Source of the DNA: Edaphochlamys debaryana
Taxonomy: Eukaryota; Chlorophyta; Chlorophyceae; Chlamydomonadales
NCBI GenBank assembly: GCA_016858145.1
Contig: JAEHOE010000227.1
Span: 1 to 64,000, forward strand
Direction of reading: 5' to 3'
DNA: 64,000 nt
Position numbers and translations under genes: made by a program. The notes beneath the pieces were generated by a model. The model did no database searches. It was not told where the DNA came from and saw only the letters and a program-made list of their open reading frames with translations. This document shows positions 54,801 to 64,000 of this stretch, in pieces (position 1 is the first letter of the stretch; every line of letters starts with the position of its first letter).

Positions 54801-57800
54801 TCAGCCCTCCCGCGCCAGCCACCAGCGCCCCGCCGCCTGGCTCCGCCGGGGCCGCGCCGCGGGGCTGCCCGCCAGCGCCGCCTGCACCCCGGGGCTGCCC
54901 TCCGCCGACACGTGCCTCAGCTCCCGCAGCCGCCGCAGCGCCCCCGCCGCCCCCGCCGTCACGCGCCCGCACTGGTCCAGCTCCAGCAGCCGCAGGCAGG
55001 GGCAGGCCGAGGCGATGGCGCGAACGCCTGCGGGGGTGCGGGGGAAAAGGGGTGGCCAGGATGCTGTGGGGCGCGGTTTAATGGGTTGTGAAGGATAGGG
55101 CGGCGGATTTGGCTTGGTACGCTGGGGCGTAGCCGGCGGGGGTGGCTGGGGCGAGCGGGGTGGTAGCCCGCGCGGGTAGGGGACTTGGGCCGGTGCGAAG
55201 CGCAGCGCGGGGACTGCGGGACGGGACCTGCAGCAGCTGGGTGTGCAATACCAGCACAGGGGTGGCCCGCGCGCCTCGTTCGGGCCTCACCCTCGTCCGC
55301 CAGCTGCGTGCAGTAGCTCAGGTGCAGCGCCCGCAGGGCCGGGGCGCCTCTGTGGAGCAGCTCCGTGAGGCCCCGGTCGGTCAGTCTGAGGGGGCGGAAA
55401 GGGCGGGGGGTCGTGGTCGGCTATTCGTGGTCGGCAACGGGGCCAAGCACCCTCATTGCACCTTCCCAATGATGACCCGCCACGCTCTTCCTGCCCAACC
55501 CAAGACGCATCCGCAGTGGCGTGCGCTACGCGCCCGTCACTGCAGCTGCCTGACCCGCGACGCCCTTCCTGCCCCACTGCGACCCCAAATGCAACCTCCG
55601 ACGTCCCTGCATTTTTCTCCTGAATCGCCCCCTCCCTTGCTTCACGCAAGCACACCCCCGCTACAGCCCCCCTCCCCCTCCGCCCCATCCCTCCATGCCC
55701 TCCACCGTGCCCCCACCTGTCCATGAAGCTGAGTCGGCTACTGGGTCGGCTACCGTGGCAAAGCACCCCTCACCCCCCTCCAACCCCTTCATTGCAGCTC
55801 CCTGACCCGCGGCGCTCCTCCGGCCCCGTTTCGTCCCCGAGTGCCGCCCCCGGGCCCCACCTGTCCATGTCCCTCCGCCCCAGCCCCCCTCCACCGCGCC
55901 CCACCTGTCCATGAAGCTCAGGTCCAGGCACCGCATCCCCGACATGAGCGGCGCCAGCGCCCCCACGCCCACGTCCCCGGCCAGTCCCTCCTCGCCGCAC
56001 CCCCCCAGCCGCAGCACCGCCAGCCGCCCCCCCGCCCCGCCGCGCCCCAGGCACGCCAGCGCCCAGTCCGTGAGGCCCGCGCAGCCCCGCAGGTCCAGCT
56101 CCGTGAGGCAGGGCAGGCAGCGCAGGCCGTGCAGGAAGGCGCACAGCGTCGCGCCCTGCGTGTGAGAAGGAGGGGGGGGAGGGGGGGCGGAGGGTGTGGG
56201 AGGGGGAAACGCGGGATGGGCCGTGGTAGCGGAGGGGGCGGGAGGGGCGGGACGCGGGATGGGGCGAATGGTCGAGTATAGGTCTCATAACAAGAGATAA
56301 TCGTAGCCTGGGCCCTACAGTGCACAAAGGAAACCATTCCGCCAGGCGCATTGACACCATGAAAGGTGGTAACGGGACCTGCCTTTGGCAGCTCGATGCC
56401 CGGCAGCCTCAGCCGCGTGAGGCCGCCGCTGGCCGCCAGCGCCGCCAGCCCCTCGGGCGCCCACGTCGCGTGCGCCAGGGACAGCCCCTGCAGGTGCGGG
56501 GCGCAGCGCAGCAGCGCACCCACGCCCGACCCCGTGAGCGGCAGCGGCGCGGGCGCGGCAGCCCCCGCCGCAGCCAACGCAGCGGCAGCGCCCGCCGCCG
56601 CAGCTGCTGCCGCCGCGGCGGCGGCTGCCATCGCGGCAGCCACGGGGTCGTCGAAGACGTCGGCAGCGGCCGCCAGGGCGTCGGCTTGGGGGCCCCCGAG
56701 CGGTTGGGCCTGGTGGGGGCCGCCGAAAGGCTGCTGCTGCTGCTGCGGTGCCAGCCAGGGCTGCTGGGCCTGGGCCTGGGCCTGGGCCTGCGGTTGTGGC
56801 TGCGGCTGCCAGGCGGCGGCGGTGTGCTCCGCCAGGGGCAGGTCCAGGGACAGCTGCCGCAGCTGGCGCAGAGGGCACAGCAGCTGCAGGTCCCTGGAGA
56901 GTAAACGATTTCCAGGAGGGGGTGGAGCGGGGCGGGCGCACGCACGTCTCTCAGTCAGCGGCCTGACCGCAGGCTTGGGCCTCCCTGCTCGGTATAGCGC
57001 TGCAACGCCGGGGCCCACCCCCCACCGCCCGACAGCTCCCCGGCTAACAAGCAGCCCTTCACCCCCCGCCGACGCCGCCCCACCTGTCCCGCACGCGGCT
57101 GTGGCCCTTGAAGCGCAGGCAGGTCAGGTGCGGCGCCGCCACGCACACGCTGGGCAGCACGCAGGCCAGCTCGCGGTAGGCCCCGGGGGAGCCCGCGGCG
57201 GCGGCAGCGGCGGCGGCCTGGGCCCCGGGGGCCTGGGCCCCGGCGGGCGGCGGGCCCGGGGTGGGCCTCAGCTCCAAGTCCAGCTCCCGGAGCTGCAGGG
57301 AGGATGGGGGTGCAGGCGCAGAGCTGCTTGCGGTATGTGACGGTACTCACGGTCACGTACAGGCATCTCCACAGGCACTGAGAACACCACCGATAGACGC
57401 CCAGGCCAGGGGACGATGGTACCCCACCCTCCCTCCATGTTCCATCCCCGTTCCCCGGCTCACGCTGCGGATGCGCGGCAGCTCCGCCCGCAGCAGCAGC
57501 TGCAGCTCGGCCTCGCACAGCGGCGCCGCCAGGCGCAGCACCGCCAGCCGCGGCGCCGCCGCGCCCAGCCCCTCCAGGGCCACCTGCAGCAGCAGCAGCG
57601 GGGCGGGCTGCGGCGGCGGGTGCGGGGCGGCCCGCGCCCCCGCCCGCAGCTCCAGGGAGGCCAGCCGCGGCAGCCCTGCCAGCGCCCGCGCGAAGCCCGC
57701 CGCCGCCTCCTCGGAGAAGAGGCACTCGGCCACCGTCAGCTGGGCCAGATTTGGGCAGGCCTGCGCGGAGCGGAACCAGCACCGATGCATGCATCATGTC

Positions 57801-58687
57801 AATACTGCCGAAGCTCGGCATTGCTAAGCATCATCAGCTTGGAGCAACAGCAGCAACGGCGCTAGGCAATGGTGGCGGTACCGGCTCCTGAGTCCCGAGG
57901 TCTGGGACCTGCGAGGACGGCTTGCAAGGCGCACCTCTAGCCCCCGCCACGACGCGACCTCGCACGCGCGCAGGCACAGCGACGCCAGCCCCGGCCCCGC
58001 GGGCTGCAGCAGCTGCAGCGCCCCCACCGCCAGCGCCCGCCCGCCCGCCCGCTTGCTGCGCAGGCGCAGGCAGCCCACGCGCCCCAGCGCCCCGGGCAGC
58101 GCCGGCAGCGCGGCCAGGGACAGGTCGGGGCCGCACACGGCCGTCACCTGCGGGGGGCGGCGGGGACAGAGCTGTGCTGTGTGACGAGTGGAAGAAGCCG
58201 AAAGAAGCAGCCGCGCAGCGCGCATGGCCAGCGCTTGTCAGGATGCGTGGAGAAAATGCGTTGGGAGGAAGACGGTGGGGCAAAGCAGGAGGCCTCCTGG
58301 GGCAAGGCCACGGCAGGGGGCTGGCCGCACCTTGAGGCCGGAGATATGGGAGAAGGTGCGGCCCAGTGCCGCCAAAGAGTCGGGCGTGGGGTCGTGCAGG
58401 TGCAGGCGCTGGAGGCAGCAGTTGACGTCGCGACTCCAGGCTCGGCAGGTGGCCCTGCGGGTGGAATGGACAGCGCGAGGCGTACGTGGGGTTCCGCGAT
58501 AGGGTTCCGCGAGACTGTGCACGCCTGGTGCACGTCAGGGTGCAGTCGCTCGCCTGGCTCGCTAAACGCGCCCGGCGCCCTACCTGCAGCTCGCAACATC
58601 GCCCCAAGCGAGGTGCGCTAGGATGATGCTCCAGGCCGCGTCGGGGACGGCCTCCACGGCGGAGGAATGCTGAGTGCCGCTTGTCAT
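54801..58687 (-). CDS. F-box / leucine-rich-repeat protein (third, distinct)
   Basis: Nine exons in consistent phase give 676 residues: 58687-58584, 58454-58331, 58147-57935, 57760-57464, 57292-57084, 56893-56383, 56155-55905, 55385-55291 and 55027-54801. The F-box is split by the first intron (VPDAAWSIILAHLAWGDVA, then SCRATCRAWSRDVNCCLQRL). LRRs of the cysteine-containing FBXL type follow, for example LTELDLRGCAGLTDWAL, MRCLDLSFMD, LRALHLSYCTQLADEG and LRLLELDQCGRV. Exon 6 holds a low-complexity insert, first Gln/Pro/Ala repeats, then a long Ala run. The predicted role is substrate adaptor of an SCF ubiquitin ligase, target unknown. Exon 6 ends with a GC donor (AAG then GCAGGT), needed to keep frame. 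It is not a close paralogue of the other two F-box/LRR genes here. It is divergent from the dynein gene. Confidence 0.8.
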
Positions 58688-59846
58688 AGTCTCATAACGC
58701 AGCAACTAGCTAATGGGCCATCTTTGTTACCGGCCAGCTAGACGTGCTGCCTTATAAGACCCGTGTCGCGGCGGGTTGCAAGCGTTGCGGCCGCGAGCGT
58801 GCAAGTGACGGGCCGGTTGAGGACTGTTCGTCAGCCGCTCTATCGAATAGTGGACGACTGCTTGCAGCGTTATGCTTCACACAGTCTCCCAGTGGCTCTC
58901 GGCGTCGGCGCAACGCGGACGCCAGCTAAGCTGATTTTGGGCAACGCACGGCCTCTGTCGCAGCGACTATGCCAACTTGTCCAAGGACTGTGCGTTTCAT
59001 GTGCATATGTGCTCGTCGGGTCGCCTTTTGAGGATGCACGGCGTTTTGCCCGCCGGGCAACCGTCGAGCTAGGGTTCGTGCCAGACAGCTGAGCTGGCTT
59101 TGCCCCGACCCAGATTCCCCCTCGCCCCCAGAGTGCATTCTCAACCCATAACTCCAGACCCCGACGGCCCAATGTGGTGTATCAATGAAAGGGCTTGCAC
59201 ATGCATGCGGTGGCAAGCAATTATGCCAGCAACAGCTTGGCAACTGTCGCTTAGAGGGCTCTAGGAGTCTCACGTGAAAGTCAGTCCGAAGTCCTCGACT
59301 GGAACGAGTTTGTGTTCGACGCTTGATTAAGTGGCCTCTTCGTGACAGGGAACAGGATTGAGCGCTGGCCTGGGGATATGAAGAGGCTCAGCCTGGCCCG
59401 ACCGCGCCCGGTGCTCGGGGAGCGGCGACCGTCCACCACATGTTTGACACCAAGCGGCAGGAGTTACAGGAGTTGAATCGGGAGGCAGGGGGGTTGTAGA
59501 CCTGGCGGTGTGCAAGACAGGGGACGGCGGGGGCTCGGAGAAATAGACACGCCGTATACCGGACGTCTCGGCACAGCGGCAACGCCATGCCCCCGAATGC
59601 CCGCTTGCTGCCTGAGCTAGACGACACGACTGCGAGCGCATGACGACAAGCACGAGCTGTATCTTTCAAACCCCGCGGGAAGTCGCGGGCGTCGCATACG
59701 CTCTCAAGCAGCATAACTGCACTATATACTGGCTTAGGAAAGCTCACGCGATCAAGCGTAGCTTGCCGCTTTTAGCAATGCCGCGTAGAGTTTAGCAGCT
59801 TCGAGCATGGTGCAGAACAACAAAAGCCCCGCGAGAGTGCGGGGAA
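58688..59846. promoter_or_regulatory. Divergent intergenic region, F-box/LRR / dynein heavy chain
   Basis: These 1.16 kb lie between two outward-facing starts. A TATATA at 59723-59728 stands about 120 bp before the dynein start and is a candidate TATA box. CCTTATAAG at about 58750 is a weaker candidate. No gene is supported inside. Confidence 0.4.
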
Positions 59847-62800
59847 ATGGTGCGTCTTATGAGGCGTACAGCTCGCGATGGAGCAGCAAGCGACTTGGAA
59901 CCTGCTGGTGCCGGCATGCCGATTCAGAGCTTGCACCCGCTGGCGCTCAAACAAAGACTCCACGTGTATGTAGGCAATGCACCAGCCTCCCCCGGGAAGA
60001 GCCCATCGGCGCGACTGCCCCCGCTGCGGGTAAGCGTGCGGCCGCGACCCTAGGCACCCATCCTCGCTCCCCTCGGATGCTTGACCGGGGCGTAAAACAG
60101 TCCCAGCGAAGGGGGACCGCGGCACTAGGTCTCTCACGAGAGATCTGACGAGCCCTATGGCCGTCCTGCTGGACGTGCGTGTGCATGTGTGTGTGGGGCG
60201 GCGCGGCTGTGGAGAGGGGCAGGGGTTGCTGAAGGGCCAAGCTGGTCGAGTCCACGTCCGTGGGGCTCCCCGGCACCAGGTCTTTGCATCGCGACACGCT
60301 GCCCTCCCTTGTGTCCATGCAGGCTGGGAGCGGAAGCGGGCCCACGGGGAACCCCTCGCTGCTGGGAGCTGCGGGCTCAGGTGACTGCGGCCGTGGGGCC
60401 TGACCGGCGGGAGGCCTGGGCTGCTGTGCTCCAGCAGGCGGGGGCTGCCTTTGGGTGTGGAGGACCCTTGCCGGCCGGGGCAAATGGGATTGATCGCTGG
60501 GCAGGGGCCTCAACAAAGCCCTTTTTCTGCGCTGGAGGCGCGTCTAAGAGCGCTTGGTGGTGGCCAAGCCCCCGCGGTCGGGGCCAGGGAAGCACGTTAC
60601 CGCGGCTGCCACTGGCACCCGGGTTTAGTGGAGGTCCAGCAAACACACATGTGCTGACGCCTGACGCCACGTGTGCCCCCCCACGGTGTGCGCCCCTCAC
60701 CCTCGACAGCCGGAGTGGCGGGCCCGCAGCCGCCCATGGTGTCCCTGGACCCCGGGGCGCGGCCGGGCACGCTGCCGCCCATATCCAGCCCCCACACGCC
60801 CTCGTCAGCGGTAGGCGGGAGGGGAGGCCGGTGCCGGGGCTGGGCTCCTGGCGCCTGGGGTGGGCGGCGGTGGTGGGGAGGGGGAGCGCCGTACGCGGGC
60901 GGCGAAATTGGCCGGTGGTGTCGCACGCAGGCTGGGAGGGTTGGCTTCGGGGGCAAGAGCACACGTGCACGTGGCCTAGGCGGACGAACGCAGGTAACGC
61001 GTTGGCGGCCTGGCCCCGGAGAGAATTCGGGTCGGGCGGCCTTAAGCGTTCGGACCCCGAGTGCGGGAACGGAGGTCTGCATCGCAGCACCTCCGGCGGG
61101 GGTGGTGTCCTGCCCCGGAGCGTTGGGTCTGACACCAGGACGGCCGCGAGCGGGTCTTGCCCACGGGCTGCCCGCGGCGGGACTCCCCCCTGGGTGCCGC
61201 AACCAGCCTGCAGGGTGCCGCTCAGGCCAGGTTTCAATGGCGGGATGCTCATCAGATAACTCAGACCCACAGCACAGCCCTTACCTCCCCCACAGCTGAC
61301 GTGCGGCCCCTCCGCCCCGCCTGCCCCTCCCCCTCCCTGGCAGCCCCGCCACGCCTCTCCCCCCCACGACCTGGTCCTGCAGCAGCAGGCGGCCCTGGCG
61401 GCCGAGGCCAACACGCTGGCCGCCATCATGGCCATCATAGAGCCGGACTTCAGGTACCGCATCGTCAAGGTAGGAAATGGATGGTGGGAGGGCTGGGGGA
61501 GATGGCTGGATGGGCTGGGGTGGAGAGCGGGTGGGGCTTGGGGGAGGAGGTGGTATGGCTGGCCTGGGTCTGAGGGCGCAGGGCTGATGGTGGGGGGCTG
61601 CACCTGCTCCTGCTCCTGCTCCCCAGTAGCATCCCTCGCAGATTGCAGTTGGTTCTGGGGTTTGCTGGTAGCGCGGTGAACTTGGCTGGGGAGTAGAGCC
61701 GAGGAGGGGTAAAGAGGCAGCGGTCTGGGATGAGGGCGGGTAGCAGGGGTGGCGAGGAGGTTGGGGCAGGGGGAGCGACACAGGGGCAGTGAGCCGCGGC
61801 AGCGCTGGGTCTGGGCGCGGGGGCAAGGGCGGGGGCAAGGGGGGGGCGGGCAGGGCAGGAAGGGTGGGGGTGGGCCAGCACGGAGCGCCGGGGCAGGGCG
61901 GACCTGCCTCTTCCACCTTGACAAGACGGAGATGGAACAGGGCTTGGCATGTCTGGGGGACGAACTGGGCTTGGGTTTGCGGGAGGCCGGGCGGGTTGGG
62001 CGGCAAGGGTGCAGGTGGCCTTGGCAGGGCGCCCTCGCTGAGCATACGGCCGAGAAGTGGTATGCTATCGGTCATGCCCTTTGGGGCGGCCAGCTGCGCA
62101 CAAAACCGGCAGCATATGCCTGGAACACAACCAATGGCAGCTCTCCCCTCTCCCCTCTCCCCTGTACCCTACCTCTTCCTCCCAAAATGCCCCCCCTCCA
62201 CCCCCTCCCTCTCCCCCCTCCCCCCCAAGGGCACGGACGTTATCGAGTACTACGCCCGCTACGGCCACGACGCCAAGGTCAAGATGTTCCACTGCGTCAA
62301 GTCCAACCCGCACGGCGCCGGCTCGCCCTACGACCTCACCGTGCTGGCCAAGGAGGCCCTGCCGCACCCCCGGGCGGGGGGCTCCTACTACACCATGAGC
62401 GCGAGCGGGGTGGTGCAGGTGGGGGGGAGGGGGGCCTGGGGAGAGGGAGGGAGAGGGACGGGGGCTGCGTGTGTGGGATGGCAGACGGGACGCGTGGGCG
62501 GCGAGGGCTGCGGAGGCCCTGCAGGGCAGGCCAGTGGGTGTGTCAGCTACAGCTGGGGCGCGTCCAGCCTGGCATGCGCTCAAGAGCAGTCCAGTCGACC
62601 GACCCCTTCCCTCCGTCCCGCGGGCTCGCTGGCTGCCGCTCTATCCTTTCTTTGCTCTCCAATGCTCCGAAAATCACCCCCCTCCCCCCCCTCCCCTTCC
62701 CCCCCCCCACTGTTCAGATCTTCGCCGACGGCTCCCCCGCCGAGTACACGCCCATCGGCGAGTGGGTGCGTGAGACCAGTGTGTACAACATGATGAAGCA

Positions 62801-64000
62801 GCTGTCCTTCTTCAAGAACTACATGTCGCAGGTGGGTGGGTGGGTGGGTGGGGGGGTTGATGGTGGTGATGGGGGAACGTGGGGCGGCGCGGAAACCTGG
62901 CTGGCTGCTGCACTTTGGCTTGGCCTGTGTGACCAGGCCTGCCCAAGGCACTAGGCGGGGAGACCATGCCGAGCGGTGGGCAAGCTGGCGCCGTCCTCGA
63001 GCGTCGGGCGGGCCGGCGCCCTTGGCCCCCGTGGCCGCACCCAAGCCCCTTTACCCCTCCCCCTCCACCCCAGCGCTACCTGCGCATGTGGCGCAGCGCC
63101 GCCCGGCTGAGCCACTTCGAGCGGCTGCGCGCCAAGATGGAGGGGCGCATGCTGCTGGCCAAGCCCGAGTTCTGCTTCACCATCATGGACATAGGCTCCA
63201 AGGTGCGGTGCGGCACGGCACGGTACCGCACACGCACCACACCCCGGGCCCGGGGGGCCTCCTGGGGCACACGGGAGTTTGCAGGGAGCGCCACAGCAAG
63301 GGGGTGATCCGTGCTCTCAACGCTGTCTTGGCCCTTTTCCTCCCCTCACTCCTCTCCAACCGCCCCTCGCCCCCCCCCCCCCCAGGTGTGGAACATGCAG
63401 CAGGTGGAGCTGGCCGAGCTGCCCAAGGACGGCCCCGTCACCCTGGCGGACTTCAACGCCATGCAGGACGAGCTGCGCAAGTGAGAGGGGGGGAGGGGGG
63501 GCAGGCGGTGGGGGGCAAAGCGTTTGGGGATGGAGGGCGAACGGGGCGCAGGCGGACAGGGCCTTTGCCGTTTTGCCTTCCTGGCCAGGCTGCCTCGCCC
63601 TGGCGGGCATATGCCTCGGCCGGCCCTCTTCCCAGTCCTCTTCCCTCCTCAACACTGCACTCAACATTAGCACCTCATCCCCTGCGCTCCATCCCCCTCC
63701 CGCTCCCCTCCCGTTCCCCTCCTTCCCCTTTATTTCTCCCTTCGCTCTCGCTTTTTCCAAGAATCACCCCCCCCCCTCCCTCCCCTCCCGCCCCCCGTCC
63801 CCCTAACCCCTCCCTCCCCTCCCTCCCCCCCTCCTACCCCCCCCCCCCCATATCAGGAACAAGGCCAGCTACCAGCTGGGCAACCTGCTGGTGGCCGTGG
63901 AGCGTTGCCTGGTGCGCCTGATCGGGGACGTCAAGAAGAACTGCGAGTGGCTGACCAAGGAGGTGGCGGAGCTGGAGCGGGAGACCAACCCCGTCACGGC
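59847..64000 (+). CDS. Axonemal (probably inner-arm) dynein heavy chain, N-terminal part
   Basis: This is the 5' part only; the gene runs off the window. Nine exons in phase are visible: 59847-60029, 60323-60380, 60710-60810, 61296-61469, 62230-62418, 62718-62831, 63074-63202, 63386-63480 and 63857 onward, about 395 residues. The first ~120 residues are Pro/Ser/Gly-rich (SARLPPLR, ISSPHTPSSA). From about 175 the tail domain shows the order expected in dynein heavy chains: EYYARYGHDAKVKMFH, SYYTMSASGVVQIF, EYTPIGEWVRETSVYNMM, FFKNYMSQRYLRMWRSAARL and CEWLTKEVAELERE. This tail region dimerises or binds intermediate/light chains; the motor would lie far downstream. YYTMSxxGV and the following Trp-rich stretch favour a single-headed inner-arm type. 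The start is ATG 59847; the in-frame ATG at 59916 is a good alternative. Exon 5 uses a CAAG acceptor. Confidence 0.8.

Noticed and set aside
60377..61924. Minus-strand 515-residue open frame opposite the dynein gene
   Set aside because: It overlaps phase-consistent dynein exons and consists of proline-rich low complexity without family features.
1..64000. CRISPR arrays, bacterial operons, tRNA or rRNA genes
   Set aside because: The genes are spliced and eukaryotic, and I found no direct-repeat/spacer pattern, rRNA core sequence or convincing tRNA cloverleaf by eye. A tRNAscan or Rfam run would be needed to exclude small RNAs in the intergenic regions.

Overview
The window looks like nuclear DNA of a flagellated green alga (Chlorophyta). 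It is very GC-rich. The genes have many short spliced exons with GT-AG and a few GC-AG introns. Two genes belong to the ciliary axoneme (a CFAP99-like protein and an axonemal dynein heavy chain), and one is a plastid CDSP32-type double-thioredoxin-fold protein with a transit-peptide-like first exon. I cannot name the species. All gene models were built by hand from reading frame, splice phase and family knowledge; no search was run.

Layout. 1-8823 is a tandem array of a roughly 2.8-kb unit: three full copies and a truncated fourth. Each full unit carries a two-exon gene for an orphan basic protein, inside a ~2-kb segment bounded by ~32-bp inverted repeats. 9451-13005 (-) is an F-box-like/LRR gene. 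13781-15699 (-) is the NatC catalytic subunit NAA30, divergently paired with 15979-21689 (+), a 14-exon gene for a one-pass membrane coiled-coil protein. 23755-30470 (+) is a 16-exon TKL-type protein kinase ending in a CAAX-like motif. It is flanked by two copies of a ~490-bp duplicated segment (23031-23515 and 32953-33447). 33597-35705 (+) is a second F-box-like/LRR gene, paralogous to the first. 37477-41682 (+) is the CDSP32-like gene. 42744-43655 (-) is a 5'-truncated, stop-containing LINE fragment. 44832-46864 (-) is the exosome subunit RRP46, divergent from 48163-53994 (+), a 13-exon CFAP99-like gene. 54801-58687 (-) is a third F-box/LRR gene, divergent from 59847 to the window end (+), the N-terminal part of an axonemal dynein heavy chain.

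The genes do not form a pathway. They are a mix of housekeeping functions (N-terminal acetylation, RNA exosome), plastid stress redox, cilium building, and lineage-expanded F-box/LRR proteins. The most unusual features are in the architecture: (i) the inverted-repeat-bounded tandem array with its orphan gene; (ii) repeated short duplications of exon-intron junctions inside neighbouring introns, which create decoy splice sites; (iii) a ~25-bp motif recurring in many introns in both orientations; (iv) introns that start G-rich and end C-rich; (v) a CAAX-tailed kinase; (vi) a CDSP32 whose CGPC site has become AGPC.
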